Shown here piece by piece: positions 38,327 through 38,624 of a stretch of 38,624 bases of DNA. Origin of the DNA: Paulinella micropora (lineage: Eukaryota; Cercozoa; Imbricatea; Euglyphida); the NCBI GenBank assembly GCA_009731375.1, contig BJOX01000075.1, forward strand, positions 78,037 through 116,660, in the 5' to 3' direction. Numbering within the stretch: the first letter of the stretch is position 1; each line of letters opens with the position of its first letter. The notes under the pieces were generated by a model. That model was not told the origin of the DNA, ran no database searches, and saw nothing but the letters and a program-made list of their open reading frames with translations. The translations under genes and the position numbers were made by a program.

Positions 38327-38624
38327 CTATAGCATCAGATCCAGATCCTGGACATGTGCCTCCATTGGGTCACCGGGATAAGCCGATCCCAACGCATTGT
38401 CAGAACACCAAACAGACATAGCAGCAACAGCAACAGCAGGGGCAGATGGGGGCTGTGAAGTGCATGAAGAGCTAGATGCGAGGGTGTTAGCTGAAGAGAA
38501 GAACTCGGAGACACTACGCTGCGCTCCCGAACCCCTCTCTCTAGCCAGGACGTCCACTCTGCGCGGACGGCCGCGCCGCGCAACATCAACGTCACTTGGG
38601 GGAGAGGGTGGGACAGAAGCTGAT
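38327..38624 (-). CDS. partial open frame at window edge, Pro/Ser/Ala-rich
   Basis: On the minus strand the frame is open from the right edge to TAG at 38329-38327. It has an ARRGRPRRVDVLARERGSG basic block and a Ser/Ala-rich stretch. It stops next to an AAT repeat, as retroposon ends often do. No domain is recognised, and the start is outside the window. Confidence 0.3.
   Translation of the reverse strand, partial: SASVPPSPPSDVDVARRGRPRRVDVLARERGSGAQRSVSEFFSSANTLASSSSCTSQPPSAPAVAVAAMSVWCSDNALGSAYPGDPMEAHVQDLDLML

Noticed and set aside
1-38624. tRNA, rRNA or other structured RNA genes
   Set aside because: I scanned for cloverleaf-like and conserved rRNA sequence and saw none that I could support.

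Overview
This is a eukaryotic nuclear contig. The flanks hold GT-AG introns, a non-LTR retrotransposon, very abundant microsatellites and several assembly gaps. An AT-rich integrated DNA virus, a Polinton/Maverick-type element, sits in the middle (about 10741-32153). The host species cannot be named from this sequence; an intron-rich protist, alga or invertebrate would all fit.

Left flank (1-10740). At 1-3282 lies an APE-type LINE, frameshifted and cut by an N gap. A host gene on the minus strand spans about 8481-4353. It has seven exons with GT-AG borders whose reading phases agree at every junction, plus two weaker exons at its start. Its introns are made almost entirely of short tandem repeats (ACAG, GATA, GA and ACAT types). 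About 1.4 kb of ACAT/ATGT repeat in alternating orientation follows, then a run of 26 C, then more ACAT repeat running up to the element.

The element (21.4 kb). It has 317-bp terminal inverted repeats, and the same ACATAC hexamer lies outside both ends, inside a split ACAT microsatellite. Genes on the minus strand, read from right to left, are: a small basic protein, a possible terminal-protein gene, protein-primed DNA polymerase B with a Cys-rich insert, a coiled-coil protein and a Pro/Thr/Glu-repeat protein. After the plus-strand integrase come a fibre with a C-terminal S74 chaperone, a two-TM protein, a small beta-rich protein, the packaging ATPase, a small basic protein, a coiled-coil protein, an adenain/ULP1-like protease, minor capsid protein, major capsid protein and a further virion-type protein. 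Plus-strand genes are the integrase, a charged protein before it, a small secreted Cys-rich protein, and two small genes at the left end. Replication and integration (POLB, INT), particle building (MCP, mCP, PRO, ATP) and host attachment (fibre) are all represented. Several genes carry single in-frame stops or one-base shifts, so this copy is either decaying or contains sequence errors.

The most unusual feature is a family of eight intergenic palindromic cassettes confined to the virion/integrase half. Each has the plan GATA-hairpin-CATCG-spacer-CGATG-hairpin-TATC, which can fold as a four-way junction. The two hairpins differ between cassettes, but the short constant boxes do not. On the minus strand the cassettes usually start inside or just after a stop codon and end against the next ATG.

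Right flank (32154-38624). The split ACAT array continues, then other microsatellites, a possible small two-exon gene near 34 kb, about 2 kb with nothing recognisable, a tandem family of about 250-bp repeats joined by GTT arrays (36.4-38.3 kb), and an open frame running off the right edge.
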